Assembly (NCBI GenBank): GCA_902492855.1
Contig: CABUMU010000018.1
Coordinates: 1-22,028 of the forward strand
Reading direction: 5' to 3'
DNA: 22,028 bases
Source of the DNA: an uncultured Collinsella sp.
Lineage (GTDB): Bacteria; Actinomycetota; Coriobacteriia; Coriobacteriales; Coriobacteriaceae
Shown here: positions 8,314 to 15,037 of the stretch, in pieces
Layout of the letters: each line of letters opens with the position of its first letter
How positions within the stretch are numbered: position 1 is the stretch's first letter
Position numbers and translations under genes: made by a program
The notes under the pieces: model-generated
The model's database searches: none
Seen by the model: the letters and a program-made list of their open reading frames with translations, nothing else
Told to the model about the DNA's origin: nothing

Positions 8314-9351
8314 ATGGACCTGCCGATCGTCCTGTCCCATAAGACTGCCTGGCTGTACCACAACGTGGCGCGCCCGTCCGAGCCGCTCTCGCGAGCAAGC
8401 AGCCTATACGATGAGGACTCGCTTGCTAACGAGGCGGAGCCGACCGCGAGCCTGCCCAAATTGGGACTCGATACCAAGGGGCTGAGGGCTTCACCGGCAG
8501 TTGGGATCGTTACCGACTATCTGGTTTCGCTCGGTATTCCACGAGAAGAGCTCGATCATATCGACACGCTCGTCAACTTTGATTTTGAGCGCTCGACGCC
8601 GGCTGGATTTAGGTGCCACGTGTTTGGAGCGCCGGTACCTCCAGGCCATCTTATCGAGGTGGCAGAGGGCCTTCTGGTGGTTGATGAGGCCATGTGCTTT
8701 GTCCAAGCGGGTTCGTGGATGAGTGAGCCCGAGCAGCTGGAATATGGCTACGAAATCTGCGCCCGATACCATTTGAATCATCTGTCGACAGGCGATTATA
8801 TCGAGATGGGGCAGAGGTATACCGTTGCCGACTTGATTGCCTATTGCAATGAGAACCGATCTCGTCAGGGGGCTATACGCGCGGCCGCCGTGCTCAAGCG
8901 CGTGCATGATGGCGCGCGGTCGCCCATGGAGACGGCCGCCGCAATCATGGTCGTAGCAAAACGTTCCCAGGGAGGGTTGGGATACGCCAAGATCGAGCTC
9001 AACCATCGGGTCGATGTTCCCAACGAGTTCAAGTATCTCGCAAAGGCCGGGTATTTCGAGATCGACGTATATGCGCCTGCGAGCGGTACGGGGATTGAAT
9101 ACAACGGCTCGGACCATCTTGATAAACAGCGCAGCGCGTCGGATGCGGAGCGTATGACCGTGCTGAGCGCGCTGGGCTTTAGGATGATCATCCTCACCGG
9201 GACTCAGTTTGCCCACCAGCTGCAATTGCACCGGGCGATGAACGCCATCGCGCTCGCTATGGGTCTCAAGTGCGACCGAAGCGAAGCATTCCAGAAACGT
9301 CAAAACGACCTGCGAGAATTTGTGATTCGGCACTGGGAGGGCGGCCTTTAG
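8314..9351 (+). CDS. AbiEi-like / DUF559-like protein with PD-(D/E)XK nuclease fold, role unknown
   Basis: A 345-residue soluble protein. The N-terminus (LPIVLSHKTAWLYHNV) resembles the start of AbiEi-like antitoxin/transcriptional regulator proteins. The middle (GYEICARYH, then RSPMETAAAIMV) matches a hypothetical family I recognise from Coriobacteriia. The C-terminal third has a Vsr/DUF559-like nuclease core: D251, then E262-Y-N-G with H268, followed by RMTVLSALGFRMIILT, where the third strand of the fold ends. TTGGAGGG just before the ATG at 8314 supports this start. The gene looks less GC-rich than its neighbours and is bracketed by two 61-bp palindromes in the same orientation, 103 bp before the start and 40 bp after the stop. 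Whether it cuts DNA, and what it does, is unknown. Confidence 0.8.
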   Translation: MDLPIVLSHKTAWLYHNVARPSEPLSRASSLYDEDSLANEAEPTASLPKLGLDTKGLRASPAVGIVTDYLVSLGIPREELDHIDTLVNFDFERSTPAGFRCHVFGAPVPPGHLIEVAEGLLVVDEAMCFVQAGSWMSEPEQLEYGYEICARYHLNHLSTGDYIEMGQRYTVADLIAYCNENRSRQGAIRAAAVLKRVHDGARSPMETAAAIMVVAKRSQGGLGYAKIELNHRVDVPNEFKYLAKAGYFEIDVYAPASGTGIEYNGSDHLDKQRSASDAERMTVLSALGFRMIILTGTQFAHQLQLHRAMNAIALAMGLKCDRSEAFQKRQNDLREFVIRHWEGGL

Positions 9352-9391
9352 GGGCGCTTTGGTCCTTCTACGGGGTGCTGCGGGCAGGCAA

Positions 9392-9452
9392 ACCATCACA
9401 ACATTCGACGTTTTTTGCCAAAAACGGGAAAAGCATCGAATGTTGTGATGGT
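9392..9452 (+). repeat. 61-bp palindromic repeat, copy 2
   Basis: Same orientation as copy 1 and 59 of 61 bases identical. Outer arms ACCATCACAACATTCGA and TCGAATGTTGTGATGGT are perfectly complementary; the inner hairpin is CGTTTTT-TGCC-AAAAACG. It lies 40 bp after the nuclease-like gene and 132 bp before moaA. No T-run follows, so termination is less likely here than at copy 1. Confidence 0.9.
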
Positions 9453-9584
9453 CTGTGCTGAGGATGGGCTTGGAAAGACCGTTTTGCTCGAAGCGACCTG
9501 TCCTGTCGTACGGGTGTCGGCATGATTCGCACGAGGGGTATTATGTTTTCCGAAGAATAAAACGCCGCGTGAGGGGAGGGCTGC

Positions 9585-10640
9585 GTGGACGGGCGCGTGC
9601 AACATGACGGCTTTGGCCGCGATATCAACTACCTGCGCATTGCCGTTACCGACAAGTGCAATTTCCGCTGCATTTACTGCATGCCGGCCGATGGCGTGGC
9701 GCCCCGCGCGCACGACGAGCTGCTCAGTGCCGAGGAAATCGCCCGCTTTGTGCGCCTGGTGGCGGGGGAGGGCATTCGCCGCGTGCGCCTGACGGGCGGC
9801 GAGCCGCTGGTCAGCCGCCGTATCATCCCGCTCATTCGCGACATCCGCGCGATTCCGCAGATCGAGGACATTTCGCTCACCACCAACGGCGCCCTGCTGC
9901 CCAAGCTGGCACCGCAGCTCAAAGATGCCGGGCTTAACCGCGTCAACATTTCGCTCGACACACTCGACCCTACGCTCTTTGGAAAGATCACGCGCCTGGG
10001 TCGGCTCGAGCAGACCATGGCCGGCATCGATGCAGCGCTGGCTTGGGGCTTTGAGCCTGTTAAGGTCAACTGCGTTGTGGTGCGCCGACTCAACCAAGAT
10101 GTGGCGGCCCTCGCACGGCTGACCGTCGACCGCCCCATCCACCTGCGCTTTATCGAATACATGCCCATCGGCGACGAGCGCACGAGCTCGCATTGCACTG
10201 TGGACCCGCATGCGCCCGCGCTCAATCCCGAGCTGTGGGACGCGAGCGATACCGTGCCGAGCGATGAGCTGCGGGCGCGCATCAATGCCGGGGGCACCGC
10301 GGCGGGACTGGGCGAGCTCGAGCCGCTCGACATCAACGACGCTCCTGCCGGCGCGGGCCCTGCGCGCTATTGGCACTTTCCGGGCGCGGCGGGTACGGTC
10401 GGCTTTATTAGCGCCATGTCCAACCATTTTTGTGCGAATTGCAACCGTCTGCGCCTGACGGCCGATGGCAACGTGCGCCCGTGCCTGTTCAGCGATGCCG
10501 AGTATTCGGTGCGTGAGGCGCTGCGCCGTGGTGATGATATGCAGGTACTTTCGATTTGGCGCGATGCCGTGGCCCACAAACCGCAGGAACACGCGATAAT
10601 TGAGGGCACGCAACGATTTATGTCCCAAATCGGAGGATGA
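9585..10640 (+). CDS. moaA: GTP 3',8-cyclase MoaA (molybdenum cofactor biosynthesis)
   Basis: A radical SAM enzyme that converts GTP to 3',8-cyclo-GTP, the first step of molybdopterin synthesis. The SAM-binding [4Fe-4S] cluster ligands are C25, C29 and C32 (CNFRCIYC). The C-terminal cluster ligands follow the MoaA pattern C283-x2-C286-x13-C300, with NCNRLRLT between them. The protein ends in SQIGG, the conserved C-terminal Gly-Gly needed for activity in this family. The GTG at 9585 follows GAGGGGAGGG closely and gives the normal N-terminus. At 351 residues it is slightly longer than usual, with extra sequence around 225-260. The stop is 4 nt before the next start, so it is co-transcribed with the moaC-mobB fusion. 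No Moco riboswitch is recognisable upstream. Confidence 0.96.
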   Translation: MDGRVQHDGFGRDINYLRIAVTDKCNFRCIYCMPADGVAPRAHDELLSAEEIARFVRLVAGEGIRRVRLTGGEPLVSRRIIPLIRDIRAIPQIEDISLTTNGALLPKLAPQLKDAGLNRVNISLDTLDPTLFGKITRLGRLEQTMAGIDAALAWGFEPVKVNCVVVRRLNQDVAALARLTVDRPIHLRFIEYMPIGDERTSSHCTVDPHAPALNPELWDASDTVPSDELRARINAGGTAAGLGELEPLDINDAPAGAGPARYWHFPGAAGTVGFISAMSNHFCANCNRLRLTADGNVRPCLFSDAEYSVREALRRGDDMQVLSIWRDAVAHKPQEHAIIEGTQRFMSQIGG

Positions 10641-10644
10641 TCAT

Positions 10645-11943
10645 ATGGCCAAGAGCAGGTACGCCGATGCCACCAAGGCCGCTCGCAGGGCCGCGATGTC
10701 TGCCCACAAAGTCACGGCTACTGACAGCAACGCCGACGCGTCTGCGCAGCCGACTGCCAGCGCTGCCACCGAGCCCGCCCGTGACGCCCGTCGCGACGAG
10801 CTGACGCACGTGGACGCCAAGGGCGAGGTACGCATGGTCGACGTGTCCGACAAGGCCGAGACTCATCGCATTGCCATCGCCGAGGGCACCATCCTCATGC
10901 ACCCCGAGACGCAGGCTATGGTGCTGCAAGACCGCGCCAAAAAGGGCGACGTGCTTGCCTGCGCGCGCGTGGCGGGCATCATGGCCATCAAGCGCACGAG
11001 CGACATCATCCCCATGTGCCATCCGTTGCTCATTACCAAGAGCAAGTGCGACATTGCACCCATCGCTGCGGCGGGGACGCCGGCCGAGGACGTGCCCGAG
11101 GGCTGGGCGCCGGCGCGCACGGACGGGCAGGTTGGCTTTCACGTACTGGTTACGGCCGGCGTGACGGGCAAGACGGGTATCGAGATGGAGGCCCTGACCG
11201 GCGCGAGCGCCGCGTGCCTAACGATCTACGACATGTGCAAGGCGGTCGATCGCGGCATGGAGATCGTCGACGTGCGCCTGCTGCACAAGGAGGGCGGCCG
11301 CTCGGGCATGTGGGATCGTGCAGAGCGTCAGGCTGCTGCTGTTGAGGCCGTGGGTGCCACGGGCAACGCGCCCGCGAGCGCACCCGTCGCCGTTGCGTCC
11401 GCAGCTCCGGCACCGGCCGTCCCCGCGATCGCGTTTATCGGCTACCAGAACTCGGGCAAGACAACGCTCGTCGAGAAGGTCATTGCCGAGCTCACCCGCC
11501 GCGGCCTGCGCGTGGGTTCGCTCAAGCATCATGGTCATCATGGCTTTGATATCGACGTGCCCGCCAAGGACACCTGGCGCCATCACCAGGCCGGATCAAA
11601 GCACGTGGGACTCATCTGCGCTACGCGCTGGGCGGAGTACGCCGACACGCGCGAGGAGGACGAGATGCCCGCGCGCGAGCTGCTGTCGCGTTACAACGAT
11701 GTCGACGTGGTGATCATCGAGGGCTACAAGACCGAGGGCTTCGACAACATCGTCGTCGCGCGCTCCGGTGTCGACCGTCTGCGCGGCAAGAGCTCGCTCG
11801 ACCTGGTCGATGGCCACACGCTGGCCCTTGCCTGCAACGAAGCCCTGGCGCGTCAGGCCTTTGACGCCGGCTTTGCGACCCGAGCCATCAACATCAACGA
11901 CGCTCGAGCCATCTGCGATCTGATCCAAGATTATCTGGCCTAA
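10645..11943 (+). CDS. moaC: MoaC-MobB fusion (cyclic pyranopterin monophosphate synthase / guanine dinucleotide adaptor)
   Basis: A 432-residue two-domain protein. Residues about 50-230 are MoaC, which turns the MoaA product into cyclic pyranopterin monophosphate: LTHVDAKGEVRMVDVS, MCHPL (H126), TGIEMEALTGASAACLTIYD, MCKAVDR and GGRSG are present. A Pro/Ala-rich linker (about 235-258) leads to MobB, a P-loop GTP-binding domain: GYQNSGKTT (266-274), SLKHHGHHGFDID and VVIIEGYKTEGF. MobB assists MobA in attaching GMP to molybdopterin. MoaC has a roughly 15-residue insertion before GFHVLV. The start at 10645 follows CGGAGGATGATC; the frame is open upstream but that part overlaps moaA. Fusing an early and a late pathway step is unusual to my knowledge. 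No mobA, moaE, moaD or moeA lies in the window. Confidence 0.93.
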   Translation: MAKSRYADATKAARRAAMSAHKVTATDSNADASAQPTASAATEPARDARRDELTHVDAKGEVRMVDVSDKAETHRIAIAEGTILMHPETQAMVLQDRAKKGDVLACARVAGIMAIKRTSDIIPMCHPLLITKSKCDIAPIAAAGTPAEDVPEGWAPARTDGQVGFHVLVTAGVTGKTGIEMEALTGASAACLTIYDMCKAVDRGMEIVDVRLLHKEGGRSGMWDRAERQAAAVEAVGATGNAPASAPVAVASAAPAPAVPAIAFIGYQNSGKTTLVEKVIAELTRRGLRVGSLKHHGHHGFDIDVPAKDTWRHHQAGSKHVGLICATRWAEYADTREEDEMPARELLSRYNDVDVVIIEGYKTEGFDNIVVARSGVDRLRGKSSLDLVDGHTLALACNEALARQAFDAGFATRAININDARAICDLIQDYLA

Positions 11944-11982
11944 AACCTGCCAAAAAGGGACAGGTTTGTTTTGGCAGGTTTT
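11942..11982 (+). terminator. Intrinsic terminator after moaC-mobB
   Basis: A perfect 14-bp stem, AAAACCTGCCAAAA (11942-11955) with TTTTGGCAGGTTTT (11969-11982), overlaps the last two bases of the stop codon. The 13-nt loop is AGGGACAGGTTTG. Terminal T bases of the stem serve as the tail. Confidence 0.85.
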
Positions 11983-12001
11983 ATCTGGGCAAACGTCATT
12001 T

Positions 12002-12039
12002 CCACCACAAAGGGGCCAGGCACCTTTGTGGTGGTTTTT
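12002..12039 (+). terminator. Second tandem terminator, CCACCACAAAGG hairpin
   Basis: CCACCACAAAGG (12002-12013) and CCTTTGTGGTGG (12023-12034) form a perfect 12-bp stem around GGCCAGGCA, followed by TTTTT. The same stem recurs at 13592-13623, so it is also a dispersed repeat. It backs up the preceding terminator and isolates the MFS promoter. Confidence 0.88.
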
Positions 12040-12042
12040 GCT

Positions 12043-12079
12043 TTGGTAGATGTGTGGGACATGTCTTACAATCTACCAA
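12043..12079 (+). promoter_or_regulatory. MFS gene promoter overlapped by a 37-bp dyad (putative operator)
   Basis: TTGGTA (12043-12048) and TACAAT (12067-12072), 18 bp apart, make a good promoter. Inverted arms TTGGTAGAT (12043-12051) and ATCTACCAA (12071-12079) cover both elements, and the inner GACATGTC continues the symmetry with a one-base offset. A dimeric repressor binding here would block RNA polymerase. The predicted leader is about 130 nt. Confidence 0.55.
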
Positions 12080-12158
12080 GTAGTTCATGACGGGCGAAAA
12101 ACGGAGAGAAGGGTCCTGATGCGTCCTTAATGTTTCGTGCGGATAGATTGATTTGACA

Positions 12159-12189
12159 GACGGTGGCGAATGCCCACCGTCCGCATTCG
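12159..12189 (+). promoter_or_regulatory. Leader with two mutually exclusive hairpins before the MFS gene
   Basis: Hairpin A pairs GACGGTGG (12159-12166) with CCACCGTC (12174-12181). Its 7-nt loop CGAATGC (12167-12173) is exactly complementary to GCATTCG (12183-12189), forming competing hairpin B or a partial pseudoknot. It ends about 7 nt before the AAGGAG of the MFS gene, so structure choice could affect translation. No known riboswitch class is recognised. Confidence 0.4.
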
Positions 12190-12208
12190 TATGAAACAAG
12201 GAGTCTCC

Positions 12209-13495
12209 ATGCTCGCCTCTCTTTTCTCAAAGCCTCAACCTTCGCTGTCCGTGCAGGCCAAGCGTCTGGTGGCGATGCGCTTTCTCATCTACACCGGTTT
12301 TCAGACCAGCTACTTTATCGGCGTCATCGGAACGCTCACCTATGCGGACGATGCCTCAGTCGTGGCGACATCGTTGGCCGTCCTGTTTATGAACGTATTC
12401 GTGATCTTGGGATCCTTTGCGGGTGGCGCGGCGCTCGACGCCTGGGGCCCGCGCCGTCATTTCTTGCTGAGCATCATCGGCGCTCTCGCAACTGGCACGG
12501 CAATCATCGCCTTTGGTAGCGCGACCGGCGTCGTCCTGCTCGGCGCGGTGTTTCTGGGCTTTACGATGGGATTCGCCCAGCCCATTGCCACGTCCTATCC
12601 GGTCTACCTCACCAACGACCCCGTCGAGCTCAAAGACATCAACTCCGCCATTGCCATGTTCTCAAACGTGAGTATCATCGTTGGCCCCATGCTGGGCGGC
12701 TTTGTCGCGGCGGCTGCGTCGTCGCGCGCGGTGTTCGTGCTCATGATGCTCTTTACCGTGCTGGCGTTCGTCGTCGGTTGGGGATTTAGGCCGCAAGCAG
12801 GTCGCGTCACCGCGCGCGAAAGTACTCCCGCGGATAGCAGCACAACGGCAAGTACTGCCAGTCAAAGCTCCGACTCCAACAAATCCACCCGCGCAACCTT
12901 CGCGACCAGCATCAAGACAGTCTTTACCAACAGCGTTCTCGCCCTACTGTTCTGCATTATCTTTCTTTCGAACTTTGGCTATGGCGCCTTTGACCCGCTG
13001 GAGTCGTTCTTCTACCGCGATGTCCTGCACGTCGGTGTTGAGTGGATGGGCTGGCTCTCGTCGGCCAGCGGTGTGGGCGCGGTGCTGGGCGCCGTCCTCG
13101 CGCTCCGTTTGCCGCCGCACCTGATCAACCTTAAAACGCTGCTCTTGGCGCTTATGTCCGTGGGCCTGGGAAGCCTGCTCTATGTGGGGACGCCGTACGT
13201 AGGCGTGGCCCTCGTCGGCCAGATTGCCCTGGGCGTGGCCTGGGGCGTCGTCAACCCGCTCCACAACACGATCGTGCAAACGACGGCTCCTCTCGAGCAG
13301 CTCGGCCGCGTCAACTCGGTCATGGGTTTTGGCAACATGTTCGCCGGCGTGGCCCCGCTGGCGATTGCCCCGTGGCTGGCGGCGACGTTTGGCGTGCAGC
13401 AGACACTCGTAGGGGCGGGCATGGTCGTGACGGCGGCTCCTGCGGCGCTGCTGCTGTTTGGCCGCTGGCATTTCGATCGTTCTGCAAGGCGGTAA
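12209..13495 (+). CDS. MFS family transporter
   Basis: A 428-residue integral membrane protein of the major facilitator superfamily, probably with 12 helices. The first half has the loop motif GGAALDAWGPRRHF, matching the family's conserved G-x-L-x-D-x-x-G-x-R-x loop. A hydrophilic Ser/Thr/Asp-rich central loop (roughly residues 205-235) separates the halves. The second half includes an entrained repeat of helices (VGLGSLLYVGTPYVG) and NPLHNTIVQTTAPLEQLGRV, typical of the drug-efflux/enterobactin-exporter-like branch. ATG 12209 is chosen because AAGGAG lies 7 nt upstream; upstream in-frame starts at 12170 and 12191 would fall inside the leader hairpins. A palindromic repeat begins 2 nt after the stop. 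Substrate is unknown. Confidence 0.88.
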   Translation: MLASLFSKPQPSLSVQAKRLVAMRFLIYTGFQTSYFIGVIGTLTYADDASVVATSLAVLFMNVFVILGSFAGGAALDAWGPRRHFLLSIIGALATGTAIIAFGSATGVVLLGAVFLGFTMGFAQPIATSYPVYLTNDPVELKDINSAIAMFSNVSIIVGPMLGGFVAAAASSRAVFVLMMLFTVLAFVVGWGFRPQAGRVTARESTPADSSTTASTASQSSDSNKSTRATFATSIKTVFTNSVLALLFCIIFLSNFGYGAFDPLESFFYRDVLHVGVEWMGWLSSASGVGAVLGAVLALRLPPHLINLKTLLLALMSVGLGSLLYVGTPYVGVALVGQIALGVAWGVVNPLHNTIVQTTAPLEQLGRVNSVMGFGNMFAGVAPLAIAPWLAATFGVQQTLVGAGMVVTAAPAALLLFGRWHFDRSARR

Positions 13496-13496
13496 A

Positions 13497-13557
13497 ACCA
13501 TCACAACATTCGATGAAAATCGCGATTTTGCCGAAAAACGTCGAATGTTGTGATGGT
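13497..13557 (-). repeat. 61-bp palindromic repeat, copy 3 (inverted, variant core)
   Basis: The outer 17-bp arms are identical to those of copy 2 and perfectly complementary. The asymmetric inner part shows it lies in the opposite orientation to copies 1 and 2. Part of the core is replaced by the palindrome AAAATCGCGATTTT, so nested symmetry is kept with a different sequence. It starts one base after the MFS stop codon. Confidence 0.85.
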
Positions 13558-13591
13558 TTGCGCTCCGGGCCGGGACACCCTTCGGGTCCGG

Positions 13592-13623
13592 CCACCACAA
13601 AGGGGCCAGACGCCTTTGTGGTG
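13592..13623. repeat. CCACCACAAAGG hairpin, second copy
   Basis: CACCACAAAGG (13593-13603) pairs with CCTTTGTGGTG (13613-13623) around GGCCAGACG. Sequence and spacing match the terminator at 12002-12034, but no T-run follows. It is preceded by a bulged GC-rich hairpin (about 13569-13593). It may still slow transcription before the HAD gene or be a dispersed repeat. Confidence 0.75.
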
Positions 13624-13711
13624 ATCGGGTCCCAACGGCCTGTGCCTTGGTATACCATGTACGCCGTTCACGAATGCACCCCACACCGCCGCACAACCCA
13701 GAAAGGCTCCC

Positions 13712-14533
13712 ATGGACACCACCTTCAGCCACATCAAAGCCGTGTTCTGCGATATCGACGGCACGCTGCTCACGAGCCGGCACACGGTGTCCCCGCGCAC
13801 CGTGGCGGCGATCCGCGCCCTGCGCGAGCGCGGCGTGCTCTTTGGCCTGTGCACCGGGCGCGACGCCCACGCGACCGAGGCCATGTACGAGCTCTGGGGC
13901 ATCGAAGGCCTGGTGGACGTACTCGTGGGCTGCGGTGGCGCCGAGGTCATCGACCGCGCGCACGACATCAACGAGCTGAGCTATCCGCTGCCGGGCGAGA
14001 CCATCGCGCGCATCTGCAAGCACATGGCGGACCTTCCGGCAATACCCGTCTGCCCCCGAGACGGCGTGTTCTACGTGCCCGAGAGCAACGCGTGCGTCGA
14101 GCACCTGTCGCGCGTCGATGGTGTGCCCTACCAGGTGGTCGACTTTGCCGAGTTTTTGCGCGAGCCGCAGCCCAAGGTGATGTTTACCATGGCGCCCGAG
14201 GTAATGCCGCGGGTGATTGAGCGGGCGTCGACGTTTGCCGATAACACCGTTAAGGCGGCCGCTCTGCAAACCACGCAGCGGCTCTACGAGTTCATGGATC
14301 CGCGCGTGTCCAAGACGCGCGGCCTTGTGCGCGTGGCGGAGCTCAACGACATGGAGCTCCAGGACATCTGCGTGTTTGGCGATGCGGACAACGACACCTG
14401 CATGGTGGCTGACGCCGGCGTGGGCGTGGCCATGGCAAATGGCAGCGATGCCACCCGTGCCGCCGCCGATTTTGTAACCGCGAGCAACGACAAAGACGGC
14501 ATCGCGATCTTTATCGAGGAGCATCTGCTGTAG
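13712..14533 (+). CDS. Cof-type HAD superfamily hydrolase
   Basis: A 273-residue cytoplasmic phosphatase of the haloacid dehalogenase superfamily, Cof/YidA branch, which acts on small sugar phosphates or nucleotide and cofactor phosphates. Motif I is CDIDGTLL with nucleophile D14 and acid/base D16. Motif II falls in the CTGRDAHAT region. The motif III lysine is probably K201 (VSKTRGL). Motif IV is GDADND (223-228), which binds Mg2+. The segment between motifs II and III (about 85-185) is the expected C2 cap. The ATG at 13712 has GAAAGG 5 nt upstream. It appears to be a single-gene unit; the substrate cannot be told from sequence. Confidence 0.92.
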   Translation: MDTTFSHIKAVFCDIDGTLLTSRHTVSPRTVAAIRALRERGVLFGLCTGRDAHATEAMYELWGIEGLVDVLVGCGGAEVIDRAHDINELSYPLPGETIARICKHMADLPAIPVCPRDGVFYVPESNACVEHLSRVDGVPYQVVDFAEFLREPQPKVMFTMAPEVMPRVIERASTFADNTVKAAALQTTQRLYEFMDPRVSKTRGLVRVAELNDMELQDICVFGDADNDTCMVADAGVGVAMANGSDATRAAADFVTASNDKDGIAIFIEEHLL

Positions 14534-14547
14534 CGCCGGGGGAGAGT

Positions 14548-14578
14548 CACCGCAAAGGGAACAGGCTCTTTTGCAGTG
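14548..14578 (+). repeat. Imperfect hairpin with GGAACAGGCT loop after the HAD gene
   Basis: CACCGCAAAG and CTTTTGCAGTG pair with one mismatch and one bulge. The loop word GGGAACAGGCTC resembles the loops of the hairpins at 11956-11968 and 12014-12022. It lies 15 nt after the HAD stop and lacks a strong T-run. It could be a weak terminator or a degenerate member of the same repeat family. Confidence 0.5.
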
Positions 14579-15037
14579 GCCTCAGGCGATTTGGGCGAAT
14601 TGATACCAAAAATCTGTGTGAAAATTCAAATATTGTTGTCTGAACATCATGCTTCTAACCACCGATGGGTTTAAGATATTCTCATCAATTTGGTAGGATA
14701 TTCATCCCGGTTAATGATCTACCGTTCATGGTCGTTTTCGACTGTTCACAGGATGTTTACTCTTGAGCAAAATGTTGTGCAAATTAATCTAATGCCATTA
14801 AAAAATGATTGGCAACTAAATTACCAGTAGAAACAAAAAATAAATAGCGAATAAACGAAGGTAAATCTGAGAAAATGTCAAGAGAATTGAGAATTCGCTA
14901 CAAAATTATCGGTTTTGTTGCTCAGATGTTCAAACAATCGTTACAATATGGATTACTAAACGTGCGCAATTACAGGTTGCGCAGATACGTTTGATAGTGA
15001 AAGAGCAAGATCGCGGTCTCTTGGGGAGGAGACATCG
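14579..15037 (+). promoter_or_regulatory. AT-rich leader region of the pilus operon
   Basis: This stretch of about 460 bases has no plausible gene and is clearly richer in A and T than anything else in the window. A candidate promoter near its end is TTGCTC (14918-14923), 18 bp, TACAAT (14942-14947). TTGTCTGAACATC (14636-14648) recurs as an inverted copy with one mismatch at 14925-14937, next to the promoter. AT-rich upstream regions commonly bind nucleoid proteins or regulators, but no specific site is recognised. Confidence 0.4.
14958..14992 (+). promoter_or_regulatory. Stable 5' leader hairpin of the pilus operon
   Basis: TGCGCAA (14963-14969) and TTGCGCA (14977-14983) form a perfect 7-bp stem. 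AAACG (14958-14962) and CGTTT (14988-14992) extend it below a GATA bulge. It lies shortly after the predicted -10 and 45 nt before the first pilin start. It may protect the transcript's 5' end or be regulatory. Confidence 0.45.

Noticed and set aside
8150..9452. The 61-bp repeats as a CRISPR array
   Set aside because: There are only two local copies with a whole gene between them, and the units are near-perfect palindromes without regular spacers.
9453..9584. Moco riboswitch or other known riboswitch upstream of moaA
   Set aside because: No conserved core or multi-stem architecture is visible; only a TATTAT-like -10 and a ribosome site are recognisable.
12944..14524. 526-codon minus-strand open frame across the MFS and HAD genes
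   Set aside because: It runs through two unrelated well-supported genes and a palindromic repeat, so it cannot be a real gene.
14534..15037. tRNA or small protein gene in the AT-rich spacer
   Set aside because: No cloverleaf with a TTC loop and matching acceptor arms, and no start codon with ribosome site and coding bias, was seen.
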